A stretch of 64,000 nt of DNA from M3007 sp046329435 (GTDB lineage Bacteria; Bacteroidota; Bacteroidia; Chitinophagales; Saprospiraceae): NCBI GenBank assembly GCA_046329435.1, contig JAXLUR010000001.1, forward strand, positions 186,001-250,000, in the 5' to 3' direction. The notes beneath the pieces were generated by a model, which saw only the letters and a program-made list of their open reading frames with translations, made no database searches and was not told the DNA's origin. Below, one piece after another: positions 42,887-50,954 of the stretch. Numbering within the stretch: the stretch's first letter is position 1; each line of letters starts with the position of its first letter. A program made the position numbers and the translations under genes.

Positions 42887-43192
42887 TCAGGTTTGGCGAT
42901 ACCACATCAAGACAGCGCCGAAAGCCGTGATGAGCGCGATCAGCACCGTGGCCATCCGGATGGAATAGCGCATGTGGCGGATAAAAGTCTCGATTTCTTC
43001 GCGAAATTGCGGGTAGCGGGGCAGGATTTCCTCTTCCAGTTTTTGCCGGTTGAAGATGTGCGATGCGCCGAACTGCACGCGGTTGCGCACCAGCACGCCG
43101 TACACTTTCAGCACCTTGGCGCGGAAATACAGATTCAGAAACAGCAGGGCAATAAAAAGACCGGCGATGATGGAAATCAGGAGGATGTACAT
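42887..43192 (-). CDS. small two-helix membrane protein
   Basis: A 101-residue protein with an N-terminal helix (MYILLISIIAGLFIALLFLNLYF) and a C-terminal helix (MATVLIALITAFGAVLMWY), joined by a charged cytoplasmic loop with KLEEEILPRYPQFREEIETFIRH. No family recognised. It lies 60 bp downstream of the VWA-protein gene and on the same strand, so it may be co-transcribed. Function unknown. Confidence 0.65.
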   Translation of the reverse strand: MYILLISIIAGLFIALLFLNLYFRAKVLKVYGVLVRNRVQFGASHIFNRQKLEEEILPRYPQFREEIETFIRHMRYSIRMATVLIALITAFGAVLMWYRQT

Positions 43193-43251
43193 AGTCTGGA
43201 TGGCTTACGCTTGCTGCAAAAGTCGGCAAAAACACCCAATCACAGTTCTGG

Positions 43252-44340
43252 TTACTTCCTTTTCCGCTTTTTATAATTTTCCAGGACGAAGGAACCGAGG
43301 CCTTCCAGGGAGGAGTAAAATGCCTTTCCGTTGTTGGTACCGGTAAATGCTTCGACAAACCTGACCAGATACGGATCGCGGGCGATCATAAACGTTGTGA
43401 TGGGCACATCGAGTTTGCGGCAACGCAGCGCGAGGTTGAGGCATCGGTTGATGATTTTCCGATCGAGGCCGAAGGAGTTTTTGTAATAGTTCTTTCCGAT
43501 TTTCAGGCAGGTAGGCTTGCCGTCGGTAATCATGAAGATCTGTTTGTTCGGGTTTCGGCGGCGTTTGAGAAGATCGAGCGCCAGTTCGAGCCCGGCCACG
43601 GTATTGGTGTGGTAGGGGCCAACCTGCAGGTAGGGAATGTCTTTCAGTTCGATGGGCCAGGCATCGTCGCCAAACACGATGATGTCGAGGGTGTCTTTGG
43701 GGAAACGGGTCTGAATGAACTCGGCCAGCGCAAGTGCCACTTTTTTGGCCGGTGTGATGCGGTCTTCGCCGTAGAGAATCATCGAGTGCGAGATGTCGAT
43801 CATCAGGACCGACGACATTTGGCTCTGGTTGTAGGTTTCGTGCACTTCGAGGTCGTCCTGCGTCAGGTTGAATTCCTCGATACCGTGGTTGATGTAAGCG
43901 TTGCGCAGCGAATTGGTAACCGCCAGCTGTTCGAGGCTGTCGCCGAATTCGAAAGGCTTTACATCGGCGGTATGTTCGTCGCCTTGCCCGATGCTGGAGG
44001 TGTTGTGACGGCCGCTTTTGGCTTTTTTCAGGTCGCCGAAAATGTCTTCGAGGCTTTTTTGCCGGATGCTGATCTCCAGTTTACGTGTGGGGCCGGGGTT
44101 GCCTTCACCGTCGCCGTCGCGGCGAATAAATCCGCGTTCCTCGAGTTCACGGATAAAATCGGCCATTCCGTAGTCGTCGGTGGTGAGTTTGTATTCGCGG
44201 TCGAGTTCGTTGAGCCACGACAGCGCCTCCTGCACGTCGCCGGAAGTGTAGAGCATCAGCTCCTGAAATATTTTAAACAGCCGGTCAAAAACGGACTGGT
44301 TGGCGTCGCCGGTAAATTCTGAAAAGCGGAATCCGATCAT
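43252..44340 (-). CDS. VWA-domain protein
   Basis: The 362-residue cytoplasmic protein has a C-terminal von Willebrand A domain. It shows the MIDAS motif MIDISHSM (DxSxS), the metal Thr in YHTNTVAGLELALDLL, and the distal ITDGKP. The N-terminal 150 residues are helical and charged, with a low-complexity region after ERGFIRRDGDGEGNPGP. Such proteins usually work with a MoxR- or ChlI-type AAA ATPase as a chelatase-like chaperone pair. No such ATPase lies next to it, so the partner must be elsewhere. There is no signal peptide, so it is not a secreted integrin-like protein. Confidence 0.85.
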   Translation of the reverse strand: MIGFRFSEFTGDANQSVFDRLFKIFQELMLYTSGDVQEALSWLNELDREYKLTTDDYGMADFIRELEERGFIRRDGDGEGNPGPTRKLEISIRQKSLEDIFGDLKKAKSGRHNTSSIGQGDEHTADVKPFEFGDSLEQLAVTNSLRNAYINHGIEEFNLTQDDLEVHETYNQSQMSSVLMIDISHSMILYGEDRITPAKKVALALAEFIQTRFPKDTLDIIVFGDDAWPIELKDIPYLQVGPYHTNTVAGLELALDLLKRRRNPNKQIFMITDGKPTCLKIGKNYYKNSFGLDRKIINRCLNLALRCRKLDVPITTFMIARDPYLVRFVEAFTGTNNGKAFYSSLEGLGSFVLENYKKRKRK

Positions 44341-44468
44341 AACAGGCTCTCAAACAGCGCACAGGGCTGCTTTGTTTTGCCAAATTTTTGACAGTTAAAA
44401 TCTTGTTCATTCAGGCCGGTAACATCAAAAAATCGCCTGCCGAAATGCGGGTTGAACACCAGGGCCTG

Positions 44469-45515
44469 TTACTCCGCAATGATTTTCACACTTTCCTGCT
44501 TGCTCCGGCCGGCAACGAGGTCGATCGTTTGCTCGCGCACGCCGTCGTTGATCAGGACCATGGCCGTATTGGGTTCCGCTTTGCCAAAATCATCAGCGTA
44601 CACGGTCAGGTAGTGTTCTTTGCCTTCGGGCAGTTCCACTTCAAATTCGTAGGGCTTGGTGCGCAGATACTGGTGATCGAGAATCTTTTTGTCGTCGAGG
44701 TAGATGGAGATGACGTCGCCGTCTTCAATCTGGCTGTCCCAGATTTTGATTTTGACCTTGCGGCTTTTGACCTTAATAGTTTCATTGACCTGAACGTCGC
44801 GACCGCCGATCTGAGTCGGGGGCGTTTTGGCAGGCGCCGGGGCAGGTGTGGCGGGTTTGGGCGCCGGCCTGGGCGTTTCTTTGGGTTTGGGCGGCGTGGC
44901 AACGGGCTTTTTCTCTTCGTCGCATGGCAACATGGCGCTGCCGCCGAAACGAATGCTGAACCCGGGACCTTTGGTCGTCACATTGCTGACCAGGATCACG
45001 TATTTCTCTCCGGCCACGACGCGCAAGGGCGCCAGCCAGGTGTTGTCGCCCGCATCTGCGCAGCCGGCGTCTTCGCTGGAATCCGTTTCGCCGTCGCGCA
45101 GGCCCGTTTCACCCATGCAAGGGCTGGTGAGGGCGCGGTCGGGGCTGTCGCCGGCAGCCATGCAACGCACGATCTGTTTGTACTGGCAATCGCCGTCGGC
45201 CGGCAATTTGTACACGACAAAATCGATGTCGTCGTCGAGGCGATGCGGGGTGATGGCGAAGGTAAGCGTGCCGCTTTTTTTGATTTCGAAGCGAATCCAG
45301 GTCGAGTTTTCTTCGGCCTGACCGAAATTGTCGCCGTTCATGAAACAGGAGGTGAAATCTGCTTCCTGATTGTTGGTGCCTTCGCCTCCTGCGCGGTCGA
45401 TGTGATACACCTGTTTTTTACAAATTTCCTTAGCGTTCCAGCAGTCGGCATTGCCCTGGGCAGGCAGGACGGCAGAAAAAGACAATAGGCAGAAAAAGAC
45501 AAATAAACGCGTCAT
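44469..45515 (-). CDS. secreted protein with Pro-rich linker, unknown function
   Basis: A 348-residue protein with signal peptide MTRLFVFFCLLSFSAVLPAQ. The N-terminal domain (about 21-210) is Cys-rich (paired cysteines in CWNAKEIC, CQYKQIVRC) and resembles secreted beta-sandwich modules with STWIRFEIKKSGTLTFAITP. A Pro/Ala/Lys-rich linker (about 215-255) connects to a second beta-sandwich of about 90 residues, with VKIKIWDSQIEDGDVISIYLDDKK. No enzymatic motif or T9SS sorting domain is visible. Likely an exported binding or structural protein. It lies upstream of the VWA gene on the same strand with 128 bp between. Confidence 0.7.
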   Translation of the reverse strand: MTRLFVFFCLLSFSAVLPAQGNADCWNAKEICKKQVYHIDRAGGEGTNNQEADFTSCFMNGDNFGQAEENSTWIRFEIKKSGTLTFAITPHRLDDDIDFVVYKLPADGDCQYKQIVRCMAAGDSPDRALTSPCMGETGLRDGETDSSEDAGCADAGDNTWLAPLRVVAGEKYVILVSNVTTKGPGFSIRFGGSAMLPCDEEKKPVATPPKPKETPRPAPKPATPAPAPAKTPPTQIGGRDVQVNETIKVKSRKVKIKIWDSQIEDGDVISIYLDDKKILDHQYLRTKPYEFEVELPEGKEHYLTVYADDFGKAEPNTAMVLINDGVREQTIDLVAGRSKQESVKIIAE

Positions 45516-45612
45516 ATCGCTGATCTTACGGGATAAATGGGTCGAATCAATGCAGTAAAACGCACGATTCTCAAAAAACGTTTATCAACCACTTTTCGCC
45601 GATCGACAAAAA

Positions 45613-45640
45613 AACGCCGGACAATTGCTTGCCCGGCGTT
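45613..45640 (-). terminator. intrinsic terminator after DUF1501 gene (copy 1)
   Basis: AACGCCGG (45613-45620) and CCGGCGTT (45633-45640) form an 8-bp stem with a 12-nt loop. On the minus strand it is followed by TTTTTTGTCG. It closes the first DUF1800-DUF1501 pair 38 bp after the stop. Confidence 0.7.
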
Positions 45641-45678
45641 CCATTGTTGATGATGTCTTGAACAATGTTGTACTCTTT

Positions 45679-47337
45679 TTAACGCGCAACCGTAAGTTTG
45701 GTTACTTCGGCGGCCCCTGTATTTTTATTTTCCAGTCGCACGAAATAGGTCCCGGCCGGTAGAGTCGCCACATCGAGGTAGTAAGAATTGCTTCCGACGC
45801 TGACCTGCACCGAATTGGCGTACACCAGCGAGCCTCCCAGACTGTGCAGGGAAAGCCGTGCCGCATACGTTTGTTTGCTGTCGAAGATGACCTCCACGTT
45901 GTAGGCCGCCGGATTGGGAAATAATTGCAGCGGGCGCACCTGCTGGGCGAGTTCCCAGGCCGCCGTGCTGCCTCCTCCGAAGTAGCAGTCGGGGTCGACT
46001 ACGAAGGCCGAATCCACCAGGCCCACTTTGTTGTAACCATCGAACATGGCCTGCTCCATAACGTACCCGTCGGCGCCCAGCCAGTCTTGCAGGAGCGTAG
46101 CGAATACCTGCCGGTAGTCGTGTTGCAGGCCTTGTAACTGGTTGTCCTGGGTCAGATTCGACAGGTTGACGTTGGTGCCCAGCACACCCGCCTGGGCGTT
46201 TTTGCCAAAGACAAACATGGGGGCCAGCGTGCCGTGGTCGGTGCCGATGGAGCCGTTTTCGGCCGCACAGCGGCCAAATTCGGAGAAGGTGCATCCCATG
46301 ACCTGATCGGCGATGCCCAGCGCGTCCAGATCGTCGTTGAACGCCTTGATGGCGTCGGAGAGTTCGAGCAGCAATTCGGCGTGGTTGCCGGTTGAGGAAT
46401 CGAGGGTGTCGGCCTGCGAGCTGTGATTGTCGAAGCCGCCCATCGAGCAGAGGTAAATTTTGGTTTTGCAACCGCCCTTGATCATTCGGGCGATGGTTTT
46501 CAACTGGTTGGCCAGGCTGGTTTCCGGATAGGTAATGGCGTTGGAGCCGGCGTTGAACACCTGGGTGATGCGCTGAGCGTAGAGGTTGACGCTTTGCTCC
46601 ACGCCCATGATGAAGGCCAGTTCGTCGCCCTGCTCGGTGTCGGGAATGTTCAGAATTGGCGCGCCGCCAATGGTTTGCACGAGCGAAAAGAAACCTGCGG
46701 GGTCCTGACCACTCAGGTTGATCACGTTTTGGTGCTCGGTTTCGGTATGAAAACCCAGTGAAGGGCTGCTGTCGCCAACCTGAATGCCGAGCGGGTCGGG
46801 CATGTTGGTGGTTGGCGCGCCGGTCACGTCGGGGTAGAATGCCTGCAGCGCGCGGCCCATCCATCCCGAAGGGATGTTGAAATTGTCGGGCGTGCCGTCG
46901 CCGCCGGAAAGCCAAAGGTCGGTGCTTTTGAAGTGCGACTGATTAGGCTGTGCATAGCCGACGCCCTGCACCAGCGCCAGCCGGCCGTCGTCGTACAGGG
47001 CTTTGAAGCCCGTCATGGCCGGGTGAAGGCCGACCTGATCGGCCACCGGCAGGGTGTTGTCGAGGTCGATGAACTTGTTGTTGCCGGAATTGGGCAAATG
47101 GATCAAGGGGCGAAGATTGGCGTACACATCGTACTGGTTGACTGGCACTACGGTATTGATGCCGTCGTTGCCGCCCTTGAGTTGCACGAGCACCAGCACG
47201 CGGTCTTCCACGCCGTCGCAGCTGCTCAGCAACTGAGCAAGCCGGTGATTGGCGTAAGGTTTGAGCGGGAAACCGTTGACGACGAAGGGCGTGATGGTCA
47301 ACGGGGGAAATATTTTGAGAAAATTACGACGTTTCAT
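45679..47337 (-). CDS. DUF1501 family protein with Tat-like signal and T9SS sorting domain (copy 1)
   Basis: The 552-residue product starts MKRRNFLKIF. The RRNFLK core matches the twin-arginine motif, followed by a weakly hydrophobic stretch. The body is a DUF1501 domain, a relative of sulfatases and alkaline phosphatases: RVLVLVQLKGGNDGINTVVPV, GVGYAQPNQSHFKSTDLW, and GCTFSEFGRCAAENGSIGTDHGTLAPMF. A C-terminal T9SS sorting domain of about 80 residues (PLQLFPNPAAYNVEVIF to EVTKLTVAR) closes the protein. It would be exported folded by Tat and then moved to the surface by T9SS. It is the second gene of a pair with DUF1800, 57 bp downstream. Function is unknown. A close paralogue lies at 49236. 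Confidence 0.88.
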   Translation of the reverse strand: MKRRNFLKIFPPLTITPFVVNGFPLKPYANHRLAQLLSSCDGVEDRVLVLVQLKGGNDGINTVVPVNQYDVYANLRPLIHLPNSGNNKFIDLDNTLPVADQVGLHPAMTGFKALYDDGRLALVQGVGYAQPNQSHFKSTDLWLSGGDGTPDNFNIPSGWMGRALQAFYPDVTGAPTTNMPDPLGIQVGDSSPSLGFHTETEHQNVINLSGQDPAGFFSLVQTIGGAPILNIPDTEQGDELAFIMGVEQSVNLYAQRITQVFNAGSNAITYPETSLANQLKTIARMIKGGCKTKIYLCSMGGFDNHSSQADTLDSSTGNHAELLLELSDAIKAFNDDLDALGIADQVMGCTFSEFGRCAAENGSIGTDHGTLAPMFVFGKNAQAGVLGTNVNLSNLTQDNQLQGLQHDYRQVFATLLQDWLGADGYVMEQAMFDGYNKVGLVDSAFVVDPDCYFGGGSTAAWELAQQVRPLQLFPNPAAYNVEVIFDSKQTYAARLSLHSLGGSLVYANSVQVSVGSNSYYLDVATLPAGTYFVRLENKNTGAAEVTKLTVAR

Positions 47338-47394
47338 GTTTGGAATGATTTCGAAATTGAACAATCAGAAGGCGCTCAATATTTGACTTTGCCA

Positions 47395-49074
47395 TCAGGA
47401 GGTCTGGTATTCAGGCGAGTACATGATGGCATTAATCAGTCTTTCGAGCGGAATGGTCACCTCGGCCGCGTTGTTGGTGGCCAGGTAATTTTGCCATTCG
47501 TAGGTCCAGTCGTCGGCCGGCAGGCCGTTCAGGAAAACGTCGTTGAGGAAATATTCGAAGCGGTCGTTGTCCACTTCTTCCGGAAGCAGGTAGTTCAGCA
47601 AATCCTGAACGACCACGTAGGAATCTTCCGGGTCGCTCACCACGCCGCTGTTTTTAAGCCAGGGCGCAATGTTCAGTTTGGTGCCCAGCAAGCCGTTGGG
47701 ATTGCCGCCGATCTGGTATTTACCGCTCAGCAGCATCTGCGGGAGCTTGTACCTTGCGATGATGGTACTGGAATTGAACCATTGACGGTTGAATTCGGGA
47801 TTTTGATAAAAACCTGGATAACCTGCCACATCGGAAGGAAAAAACAGGTTCAATCCGCTGAGCGCCAGCATCCGATCCAGCACGCCGCGCGAGTAGAGCA
47901 CGATGTAATGCAGCGTATTTTGCGTCAAAGGGTCTGGAATCGGCACGCCGAAGAACGACATGGCCGGCAAAACCAGATCGAGCGGGGTTTTGATCAGTCC
48001 GCCGACAATCTCGTCGGCATTGTCGGAATCGTCGAGGTCGAAAAAATGCTCGCTTTGCAGCAATTGCAGGAGCACGGGTTTGATCTCGTAGTTGTTGTTG
48101 CGGAATGTCGTGGCGAGCGGGGCGATGATGTCGTTTTCAATTTCATCGGTAATGTTTCGGCTGACGAAATAGCGATACAGCCGCCGGCAAGTCAGTTTGG
48201 CCGTTTCATCCTGGGCAAAAATCATGTTGACGAAAGCGTTCAGTTCGTCGAACATAGCCGCCGAGTTGCTCGAACCCTGAATGATTGTGTTTTGAAAACG
48301 GGCACTGAATTCTTTGTCGCCAGAGTCGTGCTGTTGCACGCCGCCGAGACCAAAAAAATTCGCATCACCCCGCGGCAACCCCGTTTCGGCATCGATCACA
48401 TTGCGGTTGATCCTGGTGCGAAACCCGGTAAATACCCGCGCTGCCTGCACGATGTCGGCTTCGGTATAGTTGGTATAATCGCCGTCGCCTGCCTGCGGAC
48501 CTTTGCCAATGGTAAACAGTTCGAAAAATTCACGGGCAAAATTCTCGTTCGGGTTGCCGGCCACGTTTTCCTGGTTGTTCAGGTAGCGCAGCATGCAGTT
48601 GTCGGTGACCATTTTGGTGGCCAGTTTTTTGAAATTGCCCAGGGCGCCCCAGCGCAAAAGCGCCAGGTAGTCGAAGTAGTGCGAAGTACCCAGCGTATTG
48701 GCTGTCGTGATGAAATACTGATGGAAAAAGAACGACATTTTATGCCCGATTCCGGGGTCCTGCAGGGCTTCGTTGAGCCACCAGCCCATGAGCCAGCGGC
48801 GCAACTGGAAATCTTCTGCGCCAAAAGAGGCCGGATCTACCTGCGGATTGATCCATTTGATGTTTTCCACCACATCGGTAGTCGTAGGATCGTCGTACAC
48901 CGGCTGGTCGAGTTGTTGCGGGTACAGCTGCAAAAGAGAAGCCAGGGCCTGGGCCGCCGTTTGGCCGGCCATTTGATCGATTTTGGGCTTTGTGTAGCGA
49001 AAAGAGGCCCGGCGCAGCAGGTGCGCTGCACGGCGGTGACCCAATACGCCGGTAAAAGGTGCGAGTGATGCCAT
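47395..49074 (-). CDS. DUF1800 family protein (copy 1)
   Basis: The 559-residue protein matches DUF1800: ALGHRRAAHLL-type start (VLGHRRAAHLLRRASFRYTKPKID), a central HKMSFFFHQYFITTANT, NENFAREFFELFTIGKG, and TCRRLYRYFVSRNITDEIENDIIAPLA. No signal peptide, membrane helix or sorting domain is visible at the chosen start (MASLAPFTGVLGHRR, 49074) or in the upstream extension to 49128. DUF1800 genes are nearly always next to DUF1501 genes; the function of the pair is unknown. Here the pair is copy 1 of a tandem duplication. The lack of an export signal, while the partner has two, is notable. Confidence 0.9.
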   Translation of the reverse strand: MASLAPFTGVLGHRRAAHLLRRASFRYTKPKIDQMAGQTAAQALASLLQLYPQQLDQPVYDDPTTTDVVENIKWINPQVDPASFGAEDFQLRRWLMGWWLNEALQDPGIGHKMSFFFHQYFITTANTLGTSHYFDYLALLRWGALGNFKKLATKMVTDNCMLRYLNNQENVAGNPNENFAREFFELFTIGKGPQAGDGDYTNYTEADIVQAARVFTGFRTRINRNVIDAETGLPRGDANFFGLGGVQQHDSGDKEFSARFQNTIIQGSSNSAAMFDELNAFVNMIFAQDETAKLTCRRLYRYFVSRNITDEIENDIIAPLATTFRNNNYEIKPVLLQLLQSEHFFDLDDSDNADEIVGGLIKTPLDLVLPAMSFFGVPIPDPLTQNTLHYIVLYSRGVLDRMLALSGLNLFFPSDVAGYPGFYQNPEFNRQWFNSSTIIARYKLPQMLLSGKYQIGGNPNGLLGTKLNIAPWLKNSGVVSDPEDSYVVVQDLLNYLLPEEVDNDRFEYFLNDVFLNGLPADDWTYEWQNYLATNNAAEVTIPLERLINAIMYSPEYQTS

Positions 49075-49178
49075 GAGGACTACAAGTTTTGGTGATGGAA
49101 AAAGGCGGTAATCAGGATTGGCGGCCACTTTTTGACCGGCTTGTTTCGCAGAGGTTTAACGATACGTTTAAAAAAAAC

Positions 49179-49209
49179 AGCGCCCTGCCGGCTGATCCGG
49201 CAAGGCGCT
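49179..49209 (-). terminator. intrinsic terminator after DUF1501 gene (copy 2)
   Basis: AGCGCCCTGCCGG (49179-49191) and CCGGCAAGGCGCT (49197-49209) pair over 12 of 13 positions with a 5-nt loop. On the minus strand a T-run follows (GTTTTTTTTAAA). It separates the two gene pairs. Confidence 0.75.
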
Positions 49210-49235
49210 TGATGTATCGATATTCAGGATTAAAA

Positions 49236-50888
49236 TCAGTTTCTGATAACATTCAGCCGGCTGAGCTCGGCGACGCCGTTCTGGCGGTTTTCAATTCGAA
49301 CAAAATACGGGCCTGCCGGCAGGCTGTGCACGTTGAGGTAAAAAAGATTGTTGCCCGGCTGTATCTGAACCTGCATGCCCGATACCAGCCTCCCGCCCAG
49401 ACTGTGCAGCGTCAGCATGGCGGGAAATCCGTTTTCGCTCCGGAAACTGACTTCGGTACTCACCGCCGCCGGGTTGGGATACAACATCAGCCGCTTTTGG
49501 CTCACAAACGGATCGAACACCGAAACGGCTCCGCCGATGTAACAATCGGGGTTTACCACAAAACTGCTGTTGACAATGGGCAGCTTGTTGTACCCGTCGA
49601 ACATGGCTTGTTCCATGGCGTAGTTGTTGGCGCCCAGCCAGTCCTGCACCAGCGTGCCGAACACCTGGCGGTAGTCGTATTGCATGCCCTGCAACTGCCC
49701 GTCGTCCGACACGTTACCCATGTTGACGTTGGTGCCCACGACGCCCGCTTGCGCGCCTTTCCCGAAAACAAGCATGGGGGCCAGCGTACCGTGGTCGGTG
49801 CCGTAGGAGCCGTTTTCGCGGGCGCAGCGGCCAAATTCGGAGAAGGTACAGGCCATGACCTGGTCGGAAAGCCCCATCGCGTCGAGGTCGTCGAAAAATG
49901 CCTTGACCGCCTCCGACAGGGCCTGCAACAGTTCGGGATGCCGGCCCAGCAGCACCGAGTCGCCGGTTTGCGAGCCATGCGTGTCATAGCCGCCCATGGA
50001 GCAGAGGAAAATTTTGGTTCTGCAACCGCCTTTGATGAGCCGGGCCACGGTTTTGAGCTGATTGGCCAGGTCGGAATCGGGATAACTCAACGCATTGGCG
50101 CCGTCGTTGAACGTCTGCGTAATCCGTTGAGAATAAAGGTCCACGCTGTTTTCAACCCCCATGATGTATTCCAGCTCCACGCCGTATTCGGAGTCGGGGA
50201 CGTTCAGGATGGGCGCGCCCCCGATCGACTGGATAAGGGTGTAAAATCCTTCGGGGTCCTGACCGCTCAGGTTGATCGAATTCTGGTGCTCCGTTTCAGT
50301 ATGGAAGCCGAGGGAAGGGTAGGGGTCGCCTACCTGAATACCCAGCGGGTCGGGATAATCGGGGGTAGGCGCGCCGAGCACGTCGGGGTACATGGCATTG
50401 AGCGTCCGGCCCATCCAGCCGGAGTGGATATTGAAATTTTCGGGGGTGCCGTCGCCAGCCGACAGCCACAGGTCAGTGCCTTTGAAATGCGACTGGTTGA
50501 GGTTTTCATACCCGACGCCTTGCACAATCGAGACCCAGCCCTGGTCGTACAGGGCCTTCATGGCCGTCATGACGGGGTGCAAACCCACCTGGTCGGCCGC
50601 GGGCAGGGTGTTGTCGAGGGTGATGTATTTTTCCAACCCGCTGTCGGGCACACGGATGAATGGCCGCAGGTTGGCGTAATCGTCGTACTGGGCAATGGGA
50701 ATGATGGTATTGATGCCGTCGTTGCCGCCTTTGAGTTGAATAAGAATGAGGGTGCGGTCGGCAACACCGTCGCAGGTGGAGAGCAGGTGGGCCATTTTAC
50801 GATTGGCAAAGGGTCGAAACCGGAAGCCGTTGACCATGAAAGGCGTTACACCGGCCGAGCATATTTTCAGGAAGTTGCGTCGTTTCAT
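49236..50888 (-). CDS. DUF1501 family protein with Tat-like signal and T9SS sorting domain (copy 2)
   Basis: This 550-residue paralogue of the protein at 45679 has the same parts in the same order. The N-terminus is MKRRNFLKICSAGVTPFMVNG, with the twin-arginine core RRNFLK. The DUF1501 body has RTLILIQLKGGNDGINTIIPI, GVGYENLNQSHFKGTDLW and ACTFSEFGRCARENGSYGTDHGTLAPML. The C-terminal sorting domain runs from LYPNPAAVSTEVSF to ELSRLNVIRN. Long stretches are identical to copy 1, so the two arose by duplication. Its start is unambiguous because the Tat motif sits at the N-terminus. It lies 66 bp after the second DUF1800 gene and is followed by its own terminator. Confidence 0.88.
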   Translation of the reverse strand: MKRRNFLKICSAGVTPFMVNGFRFRPFANRKMAHLLSTCDGVADRTLILIQLKGGNDGINTIIPIAQYDDYANLRPFIRVPDSGLEKYITLDNTLPAADQVGLHPVMTAMKALYDQGWVSIVQGVGYENLNQSHFKGTDLWLSAGDGTPENFNIHSGWMGRTLNAMYPDVLGAPTPDYPDPLGIQVGDPYPSLGFHTETEHQNSINLSGQDPEGFYTLIQSIGGAPILNVPDSEYGVELEYIMGVENSVDLYSQRITQTFNDGANALSYPDSDLANQLKTVARLIKGGCRTKIFLCSMGGYDTHGSQTGDSVLLGRHPELLQALSEAVKAFFDDLDAMGLSDQVMACTFSEFGRCARENGSYGTDHGTLAPMLVFGKGAQAGVVGTNVNMGNVSDDGQLQGMQYDYRQVFGTLVQDWLGANNYAMEQAMFDGYNKLPIVNSSFVVNPDCYIGGAVSVFDPFVSQKRLMLYPNPAAVSTEVSFRSENGFPAMLTLHSLGGRLVSGMQVQIQPGNNLFYLNVHSLPAGPYFVRIENRQNGVAELSRLNVIRN

Positions 50889-50954
50889 CGATGAAAGAAT
50901 TAAAAATTTGCCCGCCGATTGGCCGGCAAACGAAGGAGAAGGAATGGAAGGAGA

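Noticed and set aside
46933..50894. Plus-strand frames of 601 and 711 codons opposite the DUF1501/DUF1800 genes
   Set aside because: They mirror four well-supported minus-strand genes. The two antisense frames even resemble each other because the sense genes are paralogues, which is not independent evidence.
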